DNA of 64,000 bases from positions 124,001-188,000 of the forward strand of contig CAWJHQ010000015.1 of the NCBI GenBank assembly GCA_963842775.1, in the 5' to 3' direction. This DNA is from R-RK-3 sp963842775 (GTDB taxonomy: Bacteria; Pseudomonadota; Alphaproteobacteria; Rhizobiales; Rhodomicrobiaceae). Below the pieces are notes generated by a model. That model was not told the DNA's origin. It saw nothing but the letters and a program-made list of their open reading frames with translations, and did no database searches. This document shows, one piece after another, positions 18,305-25,766 of the stretch. Position 1 is the stretch's first letter. The number at the start of each line of letters is the position of its first letter. The position numbers were made by a program, and so were the translations under genes.

Positions 18305-18670
18305 CTAAGCTGCGATCAGCCGATCCACTTCGGTGACGAGTTCACGCAAATGCACGGGCTTTGAGAGGATGCGGGCCTCGCGCGGCGCATTGGAATCGGG
18401 ATGGAGAGCCACTGCGGCAAATCCCGTGATGAACATGATCTTCATATCGGGCTGCAGTTCGGAGGCGCGCTTTGCCAGTTCGATACCATCCATCTCCGGC
18501 ATGACGATGTCGGTCAGCAGCAGGGTAAAACGACGGCTGCGCAAGCATTCGAACGCCTCAGCGCCGTTCGAAAATGACATGACGTCATATCCCGCGCGCT
18601 CTAAGGCCTTAACCAAGAAGCGGCGCATCAACTCATCGTCTTCGGCGAGGAGAATACGGGGCATGGTCAT
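18305..18670 (-). CDS. cpdR: Single-domain response regulator CpdR
   Basis: This 121-residue stand-alone receiver matches CpdR closely: PRILLAEDDELMRRFLVKAL (acidic pair at the start), phospho-acceptor Asp in LLLTDIVMPEMDGIELAKRA, MFITGFAAVALHPDSNAP with the conserved Thr, and the Lys in ILSKPVHLRELVTEVDRLI. In Caulobacter and rhizobia, unphosphorylated CpdR brings the ClpXP protease and substrates such as CtrA or PdeA together at the cell pole, and the CckA-ChpT relay switches it off by phosphorylation. It is a cell-cycle proteolysis adaptor, not a DNA-binding regulator. ATG 18670 and 18664 are both possible. yjbQ lies directly upstream on the same strand. Confidence 0.92.
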   Translation of the reverse strand: MTMPRILLAEDDELMRRFLVKALERAGYDVMSFSNGAEAFECLRSRRFTLLLTDIVMPEMDGIELAKRASELQPDMKIMFITGFAAVALHPDSNAPREARILSKPVHLRELVTEVDRLIAA

Positions 18671-18846
18671 GGGAACTGGCTTCTCGCTTGGAAATTTACG
18701 CTACAACCCGGCGTTGACAAAAATCTGGCGGAGCGCCGGTGTCCCTCAAACTAACCGATCCTGCGCCAAAATCGAGGGTAATCATTAGATTAACCTTACT
18801 CACAGCAGTTAAGAAGATGTGCCCCATACACTAAACTCTACAGCAA

Positions 18847-19335
18847 TTAGACGGCGGAAGTTTGACGTGTTCCGATAAAATGCAACTCAACCTTGCGATC
18901 GTGCGAACGTTCCCGATGTTCGATCACATATATGCCCTGCCAAGTGCCGAGCGCGGTGCGGCCTTCAATGACAGGAATTGAGAGGCTCACCGAGGTAAGC
19001 ATCGCCTTGATGTGGGCGGGCATATCGTCGGGTCCTTCGCTGCCGTGACGATAATGCGTGCCTTGCGGAGCGAGCCCGTTCAGCGCATCCCTTAAATCGA
19101 GTCGAACATCCAGATCGGCGTTCTCCTGAATGGTGAGCGAGGCCGAGGTGTGCGCGATGAATAGCGTCAGCAGGCCCTCCCCGGCGCCGATTTCTTCCAG
19201 CCAAGCGCAAACCTCACGCGTAATTTCCGTGAAACCTGGGCCGGTGGTGCGGACCCGCAGCGTGTGATTGGCCTGAGCGAATATCTTTCCCACTCCGGGC
19301 AATCCGGCGGGGCGCGATGAAGGTCTGTCGGTCAT
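18847..19335 (-). CDS. yjbQ: YjbQ (UPF0047) family protein
   Basis: This protein of about 162 residues has the UPF0047/YjbQ pattern: ITREVCAWLEEIGAGEGLLT, FIAHTSASLTIQENADLDVR (the H-T-S-A-x-L-x-x-x-E motif), THYRHGSEGPDDMPAHIKAM (the H-x-x-EG-xD-x-x-xH motif with conserved His residues) and LGTWQGIYVIEHR near the end. Members from several bacteria bind a metal through these histidines and have weak thiamine-phosphate synthase activity in vitro; the true role is unsettled. ATG 19335 is preferred over TTG 19344. The cpdR-yjbQ pairing next to a PodJ-like gene fits an alphaproteobacterial housekeeping neighbourhood. Confidence 0.85.
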   Translation of the reverse strand: MTDRPSSRPAGLPGVGKIFAQANHTLRVRTTGPGFTEITREVCAWLEEIGAGEGLLTLFIAHTSASLTIQENADLDVRLDLRDALNGLAPQGTHYRHGSEGPDDMPAHIKAMLTSVSLSIPVIEGRTALGTWQGIYVIEHRERSHDRKVELHFIGTRQTSAV

Positions 19336-19700
19336 GAGGAGCAAATCTGTTACGCCGTCGAACGAGTTTAAGAATTTAACTGTCCCAGACTATTATCGCT
19401 AGCTCAAGCCGGGTGTGCGAAAAACCCATTTTCCACACATTAGGCGCCAATTGTCCCAGCGTAGGAATAAGTTGCCCGGCGCGCAGGCCAGCACAAATTT
19501 TAAAAAATAACGCATTGTTTTACTGAATATTTACTCAAGCGGGCAACAGTCGGCAGTGAATTGTTTTTGCGTGGTGTCGCGGGTCAGAAATTGCGCTCCC
19601 GAAAGTTGGCAGGAATAGCCGCTCTCATCCTTCGTCCGAAGCAGACGCGCCGCTTGGGGGAACGCAAACCGCTTGTAGAAAAGCGCTTTCGGGACGAGCC
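19336..19700. other. Divergent intergenic region yjbQ / PodJ-like gene
   Basis: About 365 bases separate two divergent genes and must hold both promoters. The middle (about 19495-19565) is AT-rich with TTTTAAAAAATAACGC followed by TTTACTGAATATTTACTC, a plausible promoter area. TGTCCCAG occurs twice (19381 and about 19451), too little to call a regulator site. No small gene or structured RNA was recognised. Confidence 0.35.
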
Positions 19701-20823
19701 ATGACTTTTAATGCCAATTTGGGTGCGGAGCGCCCTTTGCCATCTTCCCGTGCGGGCTCGCCTGTCGCAGGACCAGAAGCCGGAGCGCCCGGCAGCAGCG
19801 TCCGCAATGATCAGCCGGCGCGGCATAGCCCGGAAGCCGAAGGGCTCCTGCAGCGCTACCTCTCCGAGATTCACAGCTACCGCCAGCTCGGCAATGCCGC
19901 GCTGCGCGAGTTGGAGACGCGCCTCGAGGCACTTTCAGGCGAGCACCAGCCATGGGAAACGCCAGCCGGCGCGCGAGCGGCATCGACGCTGATGCGTCCA
20001 TCCGTCGCCAAGCCGGCCCCGCCGGAGGACAAAAGCCCGGCTTTGGACGATCGTCTGCGCGAGCTTTCCACCTATCTCCATGCGGATTTGACCAAGCATC
20101 AGCAAAATGCGCAGCGCGCGGCGTTCCCGGCCGAACGCAATTCACCACCCCGGCAAGCTGCCGACGCGTCCCCGCCGGTAAATGCGCATGGCGCGGCCAC
20201 GCGACAAGGCGCCCATAAATCCACGCCGACCGCACCGGTCCTGGATCGGCTCTGGTTCGAGGAGCGCTTCGCGGAGATGCGTTCATCGATCAATCAGCTG
20301 GCCGAAAAAATTCCCACCGCGCGCCTCGATGCGCTGGAATTCGCAATTCCATGCGCTGATGGAGAAGCTGGGAACACGGGAGTCGGACCGGTCGATGGCG
20401 CCGGTGGAGGCGGGGCTCAAGAAGCTCGCAGCCTATCTGGAAGACAACCGGCAATGGACGACGGCCCAGGACGCCCGGGTGAAAGGGGTGGAAGACCGCC
20501 TCGATCAGCTGAGCGGCCTCGTCGCACAATCTCATGCCGCGATTTCGGCAACGGCCATGGGGCTGGAAATCGTGGCGCGCGGCACCGGCCCGGAGCTTGC
20601 GCGCAAGACGGCCGACCTCGTCGCCGGCAAGCTGGAGGAGAGGCTGGACAGCCTGAACCCCAAAGGGGCGATCGGCGAACTGGCCCGCGATGTCGCCACG
20701 CTGTCGACCCAATCGACGCTGCTCGCCCGCAATACGGACGAGCGCCTGCGCCAGCTTCAGATCTGTCTCGACGAAAGCATCGAGCGCCTTAATGAGGAGG
20801 TTCGCGATGCCACGCAAGAATAA
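19701..20823 (+). CDS. PodJ-like N-terminal coiled-coil protein (one frameshift)
   Basis: Two frames join at about 20344, where GAATTCGCAATTCC should read GAATTCCAATTCC (EFQFHALMEKLG); the length of 1123 bases is 3n+1. The resulting protein of about 373 residues has no signal or membrane segment and is dominated by predicted coiled coil and proline/alanine-rich linkers: YLSEIHSYRQLGNAALRELE near the start, WFEERFAEMRSSINQLAEKI in the middle, and GLKKLAAYLEDNRQW, GVEDRLDQLSGLVAQSHAAI and LRQLQICLDESIERLNEEV later. This resembles the cytoplasmic part of PodJ-type polarity factors. It overlaps by 17 bases with the next gene, which carries the membrane and Sel1 part; in many relatives both parts form one polypeptide. 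Confidence 0.6.
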
Positions 20824-22228
20824 GCCGAAAAGCGGCTTCGACGCCGAGACATATGAAGACGACGAGGATTACGATGGCGATCTGACAGCTGCGCAGCGCG
20901 CCGCACGGCTTGCCGACGGTCCGGCACGCAACATGCCGCAGCAAGGCGAGCCCGTCCGCTACCAGATCCCCTATGGCGAATTCCTTCCCGATGAGGAGCG
21001 AGGCAATTCCCGCACCGGATTGGTTATAGCCGCCGTCATTCTGCTGCTGGCGAGCGCGGCGATGCTCTATCTCAATCTGCGCGACCGGCGCGCACCCGAC
21101 GCCCGTCCGAAAGCGGCCGTTTCCCGCATCGCGCCCGAGCAACCCGTCGCAATGCCCACGACAACCGCCTCGATCCCAGCCGTCAAAACCGCTGAGCGGA
21201 TCGCACAAAGCGCCCGGGCCGGCATCGCGCTGTCCAACGAAGTCTGGGTGACGAGCGTCATTGCCGAGGAAACCACCGGACGCGGCCGCGCCGCTGCTGC
21301 GGGGGTTGCTGGTAACGGCGCCGGCAACGCCGAAAGTCTGCGCAAGGCTGCCGTCCAGGGCGACCTCAACGCGCAATTCTCGGTCGGCCAGGATTATCTT
21401 GAGGGCAAGGGCGTCGAGCGGCAGCTTCCGGTGAACGAGCGCCTGTCGAAGGCCGCGCGCTGGTTCCGCCGCGCCGCGGAAAACGGCCACGCGGCATCGC
21501 AATATCGTCTGGCGACGCTTTACGAGCTGGGCCAGGGCGCACCGAAAGATGCAGCCGAGTCAATGATCTGGTATGAACGCGCCGCCGAAAGAGGCCATGT
21601 CAAGGCGATGCACAACCTTGCCGTTCTCTCGATCACAGGCAAATCAGTCAACTATCTCACGGCCGCCAAGTGGTTCACCAAGGCCGCCGAGCATGGCCTG
21701 CGCGATAGCCAATATAATCTAGGCATTCTGCATGAGCGCGGGCTTGGGGTCGAAAAGGATGCCGCGAAGGCCTATCAGTGGTTTGCGATCGCCGCCCAGC
21801 GCGGCGATGCGAATGCGGCACAAAAGCGTGACGATATCGCCCGCTCCCTGACCGGGGCCGAGCGCACGACAGCCGACCGTACTCTCTCCGGCTGGGTAAT
21901 GTCCCCAGTGGACGAAGCCGTGAACCGCGCGGCACCCGAGCCGCCGGCTGACGAGGTGCGGCAGGCCGAGGCTATCATTCAGCCCAAGACACCCAGCGCC
22001 CAGTTGATGAAAACAGCCTGGAGCACGGAAATTGCGCCGCGCAATAACCTCGTGGTCGAAGCGCAGCGGCTCCTCAGCAGTCTTGGCTACAGACCAGGCC
22101 CGGTGGACGGCATCATAGGCCCCCGGACGCTGGCCGCGATCCGTGAATTCGAGCAGCGGATCGGGTTGCGTGCGACCGGTCAGCTCAATGAGGCCCTGCT
22201 CGCCAAAATGGCGTTCGCCCAGATATAA
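20807..22228 (+). CDS. Membrane protein with Sel1 repeats and peptidoglycan-binding domain (PodJ-like C-terminal part)
   Basis: This 473-residue protein has an acidic cytoplasmic N-terminus, one transmembrane helix (about residues 71-90, GLVIAAVILLLASAAMLYLN), a linker, then Sel1/TPR-like repeats (about 180-350) such as GHAASQYRLATLYELGQGAP and GHVKAMHNLAVLS, and a PG_binding_1 domain at the end (VEAQRLLSSLGYRPGPVDGI then GPRTLAAIREFEQRIGL). So it spans the inner membrane and can bind cell wall, as the periplasmic part of PodJ does. ATG 20807 has AGGAGG at 20795-20800, six bases upstream, inside the end of the previous gene, so the split may be genuine and translationally coupled. Role inferred: polar localisation or division-plane factor. 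Confidence 0.8.
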   Translation: MPRKNKPKSGFDAETYEDDEDYDGDLTAAQRAARLADGPARNMPQQGEPVRYQIPYGEFLPDEERGNSRTGLVIAAVILLLASAAMLYLNLRDRRAPDARPKAAVSRIAPEQPVAMPTTTASIPAVKTAERIAQSARAGIALSNEVWVTSVIAEETTGRGRAAAAGVAGNGAGNAESLRKAAVQGDLNAQFSVGQDYLEGKGVERQLPVNERLSKAARWFRRAAENGHAASQYRLATLYELGQGAPKDAAESMIWYERAAERGHVKAMHNLAVLSITGKSVNYLTAAKWFTKAAEHGLRDSQYNLGILHERGLGVEKDAAKAYQWFAIAAQRGDANAAQKRDDIARSLTGAERTTADRTLSGWVMSPVDEAVNRAAPEPPADEVRQAEAIIQPKTPSAQLMKTAWSTEIAPRNNLVVEAQRLLSSLGYRPGPVDGIIGPRTLAAIREFEQRIGLRATGQLNEALLAKMAFAQI

Positions 22229-22260
22229 CAGACAAGCAGCGCTAGACAGCGTTCCGCAAA

Positions 22261-22289
22261 GGAGGCCCGCATTGACTGTGCGGGTCTCC
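22261..22289 (+). terminator. Rho-independent terminator after the Sel1 gene
   Basis: GGAGGCCCGCA (22261-22271) pairs with TGCGGGTCTCC (22279-22289), with one G-U pair and a seven-base loop, followed by TTCTGCTTTAT. It lies 32 bases after the stop codon. Confidence 0.75.
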
Positions 22290-22313
22290 TTCTGCTTTAT
22301 CACCATCAGCTAA

Positions 22314-22382
22314 AGCACGATCCGCAAAAGCATGTCCCCGCGCAGGCAGGGATGGAAACGGTTTTGTGACAAAGATCGTGCT
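22314..22382. repeat. Palindromic intergenic repeat, copy 1
   Basis: Ends AGCACGATC (22314-22322) and GATCGTGCT (22374-22382) are perfect inverted repeats. The inside reads GCAAAAGCATGTCCCC ... GGAAACGGTTTTGTGACAAAG, the pattern (AAAGCATGTCCC...GGAACCGGTTTT) of a short palindromic element that is widespread between genes in Hyphomicrobiales. Related copies lie at 24237 and 58347. Confidence 0.55.
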
Positions 22383-22507
22383 GACAAATTGTTTGAGCCC
22401 CGGTCTGATCCATCGGAACTGATCAAGCTCTAAGGTGCCTGGCAAAGAGCCGCGAGAGCCGCTGCCCGCCTGGCGTGGCGCCCGCCGGCTACCCGGATGT
22501 CGATTCC

Positions 22508-23440
22508 ATGCAGATCTATCTGCCCATCGCAGAGACTTCCGTAAACATCTTCACCATGTTCGGCATGGGGACGGCGGTCGGATTTCTGTCAGGCCTGTTC
22601 GGCGTCGGCGGCGGCTTCCTCATCACGCCGCTCTTGATGCTGTCCGGCATTCCGGCGGCGGTTGCCATTGCGACGGGCGCCAATCAGGTCGTCGCCAGTT
22701 CGGTCTCCGGCACCATGACCCAATGGCGGCGGGGCAATGTCGACATGAAGATGGGCACGGTGCTGCTTGTAGGGGGCGTTATCGGAGCCCTCATCGGCGT
22801 GCAGGCGGTGAAAGCCCTGCGCGAGACAGGTCACATCGAGATCGCCATATCGCTGCTCTATTCCGTGTTTCTCAGCAGCATCGGCATTCTGATGCTCAGC
22901 GAAAGCATGCGGGCGATGCATCGCGCGAAAAACGGCCGGCCGCCCTCCGCGCGCAGGCCCGGGCAGCATCATTGGGTTCATGGTCTGCCGCTCAAGCTGC
23001 GCTTTCAACGGTCGAAGCTCTACATCAGCGCGATCCCGCCATTCCTGATCGGCATGGCCGTAGGATTGCTCTCCGGCATATTGGGCGTGGGCGGCGGCTT
23101 CATCATGGTGCCCGCCATGATCTATCTATTGCGGATGCCCACCAAGGTCGTGATCGGCACGAGTCTGTTCCAGATCATTTTCGTCGCCGGCATCACGACG
23201 ATCCTGCATGCGGCCACCAACCAGGCGGTCGACCTGTTGCTGGCGCTGATCTTGATGATCGGAGGCGTGATCGGCGCTCAATTCGGCGCGAGCGCCGGCC
23301 AGAGGATGCGAGGCGAACATTTGCGGGCATTGCTGGCGCTGCTCGTGCTCGGCGTGTGCATCCGCATGATGGTCGATCTGCTGACCACACCGCGCGAACT
23401 CTATTCCATCCAGGCTGTCATGCCGGGATCGTGGCTATGA
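22508..23440 (+). CDS. TSUP (TauE/SafE) family transporter
   Basis: This 310-residue membrane protein has the two-fold repeat of the TauE/SafE family: GFLSGLFGVGGGFLITPLLM in the first half and GLLSGILGVGGGFIMVPAMI in the second, each with the GxxxGxxGxGGG motif inside a membrane helix, plus an ASSVSGTMTQWRRGNVDMKM loop. Such proteins export sulfoacetate, sulfite, thiosulfate or other small organosulfur anions. ATG 22508 (MQIYLP) is chosen; the frame is open to GTG 22475. Its stop overlaps the next start (ATGA at 23437-23440), coupling it to a TIGR02186 protein, a partner often found beside TSUP genes in alphaproteobacteria. Confidence 0.88.
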   Translation: MQIYLPIAETSVNIFTMFGMGTAVGFLSGLFGVGGGFLITPLLMLSGIPAAVAIATGANQVVASSVSGTMTQWRRGNVDMKMGTVLLVGGVIGALIGVQAVKALRETGHIEIAISLLYSVFLSSIGILMLSESMRAMHRAKNGRPPSARRPGQHHWVHGLPLKLRFQRSKLYISAIPPFLIGMAVGLLSGILGVGGGFIMVPAMIYLLRMPTKVVIGTSLFQIIFVAGITTILHAATNQAVDLLLALILMIGGVIGAQFGASAGQRMRGEHLRALLALLVLGVCIRMMVDLLTTPRELYSIQAVMPGSWL

Positions 23441-24225
23441 AGTACCGGCTTTTAACCATGGATCTTGCTGTTGCCGCCTGGGTGCTGGGTTTCGCGACCC
23501 TCGTTTCCATTTCCATCGGCGCGCGGGCACAGACCGAAGCCATCGAAGTCGACATGTCGGCGCGTGAGATTGCGATCAAGTCGGACTTTACCGGTGCGGA
23601 GATCGTCGTCTTCGGAGCTGTCGACGCCAGCAAGCAGGCCGCCGCCACGTCTGGCTATTACGATGTGATTATGGTGATCCGCGGCCCGGTGCATGAGGTG
23701 GTTACCCGCAAGAAGGAGCGCGTGGCCGGCGTCTGGGTGAACGGCAAGTCGGAAACGTTCAACGTTTCAAGCTTCTACGCGGTGTTGTCCACCCGGCCGC
23801 TGGACGAGATTGCCAGTGCCCAAACTCTGCGCTGGCACGGCATTGAGTTCAATCCAAAACCGCAAAATCCCGATGGTCCCCCGCCCCCGGACGCATTCGA
23901 GGAGGCGCTGGTGCGGCTCAAGGGCCAGCAGGCGCTTTACGTGGAGAAGCCATTCGCCGTCGCATTTCTCGGGCGCAGCCTGTTCCGGGGCAATGTCACG
24001 CTGCCCACGCAAGTGGCGGAAGGCGAATACACCGCGCAAGTGTACCTGTTTCAGGGCGGTAAGCTGGTAAGCCGCGACGATGTCAGCTTGAAGGTGCAGA
24101 AGGAGGGCATAGAGCGGATTCTCTACACCCTCGCATACCAGCGCCCCTGGCTCTACGGGCTGATGTCAGTGGTGCTCGCGGCTGCTTGCGGCCTTTTGGG
24201 ATGGACCCTATTCAGCCGCAACTGA
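23437..24225 (+). CDS. TIGR02186 family membrane-anchored protein
   Basis: This 262-residue protein starts with a signal peptide (hydrophobic core to about residue 30, AGARAQTE-like cleavage site near GARAQ), has a periplasmic beta-rich domain (IEVDMSAREIAIKSDFTGAE, VVFGAVDAS, DVIMVIRGPVHEVVTRKKER, GVWVNGKSETFNVSSFYAVL) and ends with a membrane helix (WLYGLMSVVLAAACGLLGW). This is the layout of TIGR02186, a family without a proven function that is regularly encoded next to TauE/SafE permeases. Here the start codon overlaps the permease stop, so it probably works with the transporter at the outer face of the inner membrane. Confidence 0.8.
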   Translation: MKYRLLTMDLAVAAWVLGFATLVSISIGARAQTEAIEVDMSAREIAIKSDFTGAEIVVFGAVDASKQAAATSGYYDVIMVIRGPVHEVVTRKKERVAGVWVNGKSETFNVSSFYAVLSTRPLDEIASAQTLRWHGIEFNPKPQNPDGPPPPDAFEEALVRLKGQQALYVEKPFAVAFLGRSLFRGNVTLPTQVAEGEYTAQVYLFQGGKLVSRDDVSLKVQKEGIERILYTLAYQRPWLYGLMSVVLAAACGLLGWTLFSRN

Positions 24226-24236
24226 CGCGCACCCGC

Positions 24237-24339
24237 TAGAGCGGTTCCCGCTTCATTGGAATCGGGTACCGCTCCAGATTCTTTGCTGGGTCGCGCTTCT
24301 TATCCGAAAGCCGCGCAACACCTTTCGGGAAGCGCTCTA
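24237..24339. repeat. Palindromic intergenic repeat, copy 2
   Basis: The element begins TAGAGCGGTTCCCG (24237), has an inner inverted repeat with ATCGGGTACCGCTC, and ends CGGGAAGCGCTCTA (24326-24339); its outer ends TAGAGCG and CGCTCTA are inverted repeats. The inside TTCTTATCCGAAAGCCG matches the common Hyphomicrobiales intergenic element. It fills the gap between the TIGR02186 gene and pdeM and touches the pdeM stop. Confidence 0.75.
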
Positions 24340-25074
24340 AGCCGCAAGTTCTTCGAGAAGCTGGCCGGAGGCAACCTGCGTCACCCGGCCCGCATTGATT
24401 GACCAGACGAATAGCCCCTCATGACCGAGCAGCGAGTCGAATGACGTTCCCAGCACATTCGCGCCCGCGGAATAAGCGCCCATCGACGGCAGGATGAGCC
24501 GCATCCCGTTCGAGACGAAGCAGCGCCCGCGCATCACATGGCCATATTCGGAAATCTGCGCCACCGGATGCATCCGGCCGGCGATCTCGTGGCTGACGGG
24601 CGCGCGCACCGGCTCAAAGCGGAATTTGATGCCGCCAAGTGTCAGATGCGGAACAACGGTGCCGCCAAAGCCTTCGGGCACAGGAGCCTGATCCGGGCCG
24701 CTGATCCAAAACCATTCGCGATCCTCGATGAGATCGTAAAGCCAATCGGCGTCATGCGCGGTAAGACGCACATCTCTGTCGCCGCAGAAGCTGTCGCCGA
24801 GCGCGATGACGCGCAGCGGATCGTACCGGTCGAGCGCCTCTTCGAGCTTCTCGAAAGCCGACGTCGTATCATAGGGCGGCAGAACGACGCCGTCCTCGGA
24901 GAGATAGGAGCCTTTTTCGAGATGCAGGTCGGACACGATGAGGGTCTTCTCAGCCGGCCAGTAAAGCGCCCCGGTGCGGTCGGCGATGAAAGACTTGCCG
25001 CAGAGAAGGACGCGACAGGAGCCGTTATCGAGAGGAGTCTCGACGGCGGTCCGCAGATAGACTGCGTTATGCAT
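24337..25074 (-). CDS. pdeM: Ligase-associated metallophosphoesterase PdeM
   Basis: This 245-residue calcineurin-like phosphoesterase has the early metal motif LIVSDLHLEKGSYL (D-x-H), the second motif VIALGDSFCGD (GD), and later histidines in GRMHPVAQIS and YGHVMRGRCF (G-H-x). It matches the family of phosphoesterases encoded near DNA ligase and Lhr-like helicase genes and thought to act in DNA end processing. The normal third motif G-N-H-D is replaced here by SGPDQAPVPEGFGG, so a metal ligand appears lost. ATG 25074 (MHNAVY) is chosen because the longer frame to 25164 is not conserved. No ligase or helicase gene is adjacent. Confidence 0.75.
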   Translation of the reverse strand: MHNAVYLRTAVETPLDNGSCRVLLCGKSFIADRTGALYWPAEKTLIVSDLHLEKGSYLSEDGVVLPPYDTTSAFEKLEEALDRYDPLRVIALGDSFCGDRDVRLTAHDADWLYDLIEDREWFWISGPDQAPVPEGFGGTVVPHLTLGGIKFRFEPVRAPVSHEIAGRMHPVAQISEYGHVMRGRCFVSNGMRLILPSMGAYSAGANVLGTSFDSLLGHEGLFVWSINAGRVTQVASGQLLEELAA

Positions 25075-25465
25075 TGATATCGGTGCCCCTTGAACTGCTG
25101 CGGAACGATGCAGCGCGGCCCGCGCGGAACAAATTGGGACTTGTCGCAGGCGTTCATAACTCAATAGGTAAATTTATGACTGATTCGTGGCAGTTTGTGT
25201 TACGAAAAAGTCCCTATGGAAGAAAATATTGTTAGGAGAAGCGGAAAGCTTGCCATCTTTATGACGAATTCTTTTGATTCGCATCGCTTTTGAGCGGGGC
25301 GTACCGCTGTTCATATCTTGTTTGGCAAAATCGCGAACGATCTCTTTGGGTGAGCGCCGACGCCTAAGAGCAGCGGTCATACGATGCTCATGACTGGTCA
25401 TTGACCCGGCCGCTTTTTCGGCCGAAAAGACTATAGGTTTTAGGGTGAGCGCTGGGGAGCAGCAT
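25075..25465. other. Gene-free stretch between pdeM and the DUF6460 gene
   Basis: About 390 bases hold the divergent promoters. The part from 25150 to 25320 is AT-rich. A minus-strand frame (25174 to about 25400) encodes a basic peptide (MTSHEHRMTAALRRRRSPKE at its start), but it has no ribosome site or known domain and I do not call it a gene. Confidence 0.35.
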
Positions 25466-25756
25466 ATGGAACGGTTCATTGGCGGCAGTCCGTTGGCCGT
25501 GTTTTTGCGGCTGGTGGTCATCTCCATCGTAACAGGCATCGCCCTGAAAGCCGCCGGTTACGACCCCCGCGACCTCCTGGCGAACATTCCCCGCCTCATT
25601 CAGGCCATCTATGATTTCGGCTTCGGCTGGGTGGAAACCGGGTTTCAATATTTCCTTCTCGGCGCGGTGATCGTCATCCCGGTTTGGCTGGTGCTGCGCT
25701 TTCTGAAGTTCATTGCAGGCGACGCCAACAAGGGCGACGCGAATAAGCGGACCTGA
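25466..25756 (+). CDS. DUF6460 domain membrane protein
   Basis: This is a 96-residue protein with two predicted membrane helices (LAVFLRLVVISIVTGIALKA and YFLLGAVIVIPVWLVLRFL) separated by a conserved loop (GYDPRDLLANIPRLIQAIYD). The layout and sequence fit the DUF6460 family found mainly in Hyphomicrobiales; its function is not known. ATG 25466 is chosen over the upstream GTG 25445 because the extra residues are not conserved. The MATE transporter gene begins 10 bases after its stop. Confidence 0.75.
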   Translation: MERFIGGSPLAVFLRLVVISIVTGIALKAAGYDPRDLLANIPRLIQAIYDFGFGWVETGFQYFLLGAVIVIPVWLVLRFLKFIAGDANKGDANKRT

Positions 25757-25766
25757 CAATCCTCGC

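Noticed and set aside
22435..24225. Long plus-strand frame of 596 codons
   Set aside because: Only its last part (from 23437) is a real gene; the rest is an out-of-frame shadow of the TSUP transporter gene.
25174..25539. Minus-strand frame encoding a basic 121-residue peptide
   Set aside because: It partly overlaps the DUF6460 gene, lacks a ribosome site and shows no known domain; not enough support for a gene.
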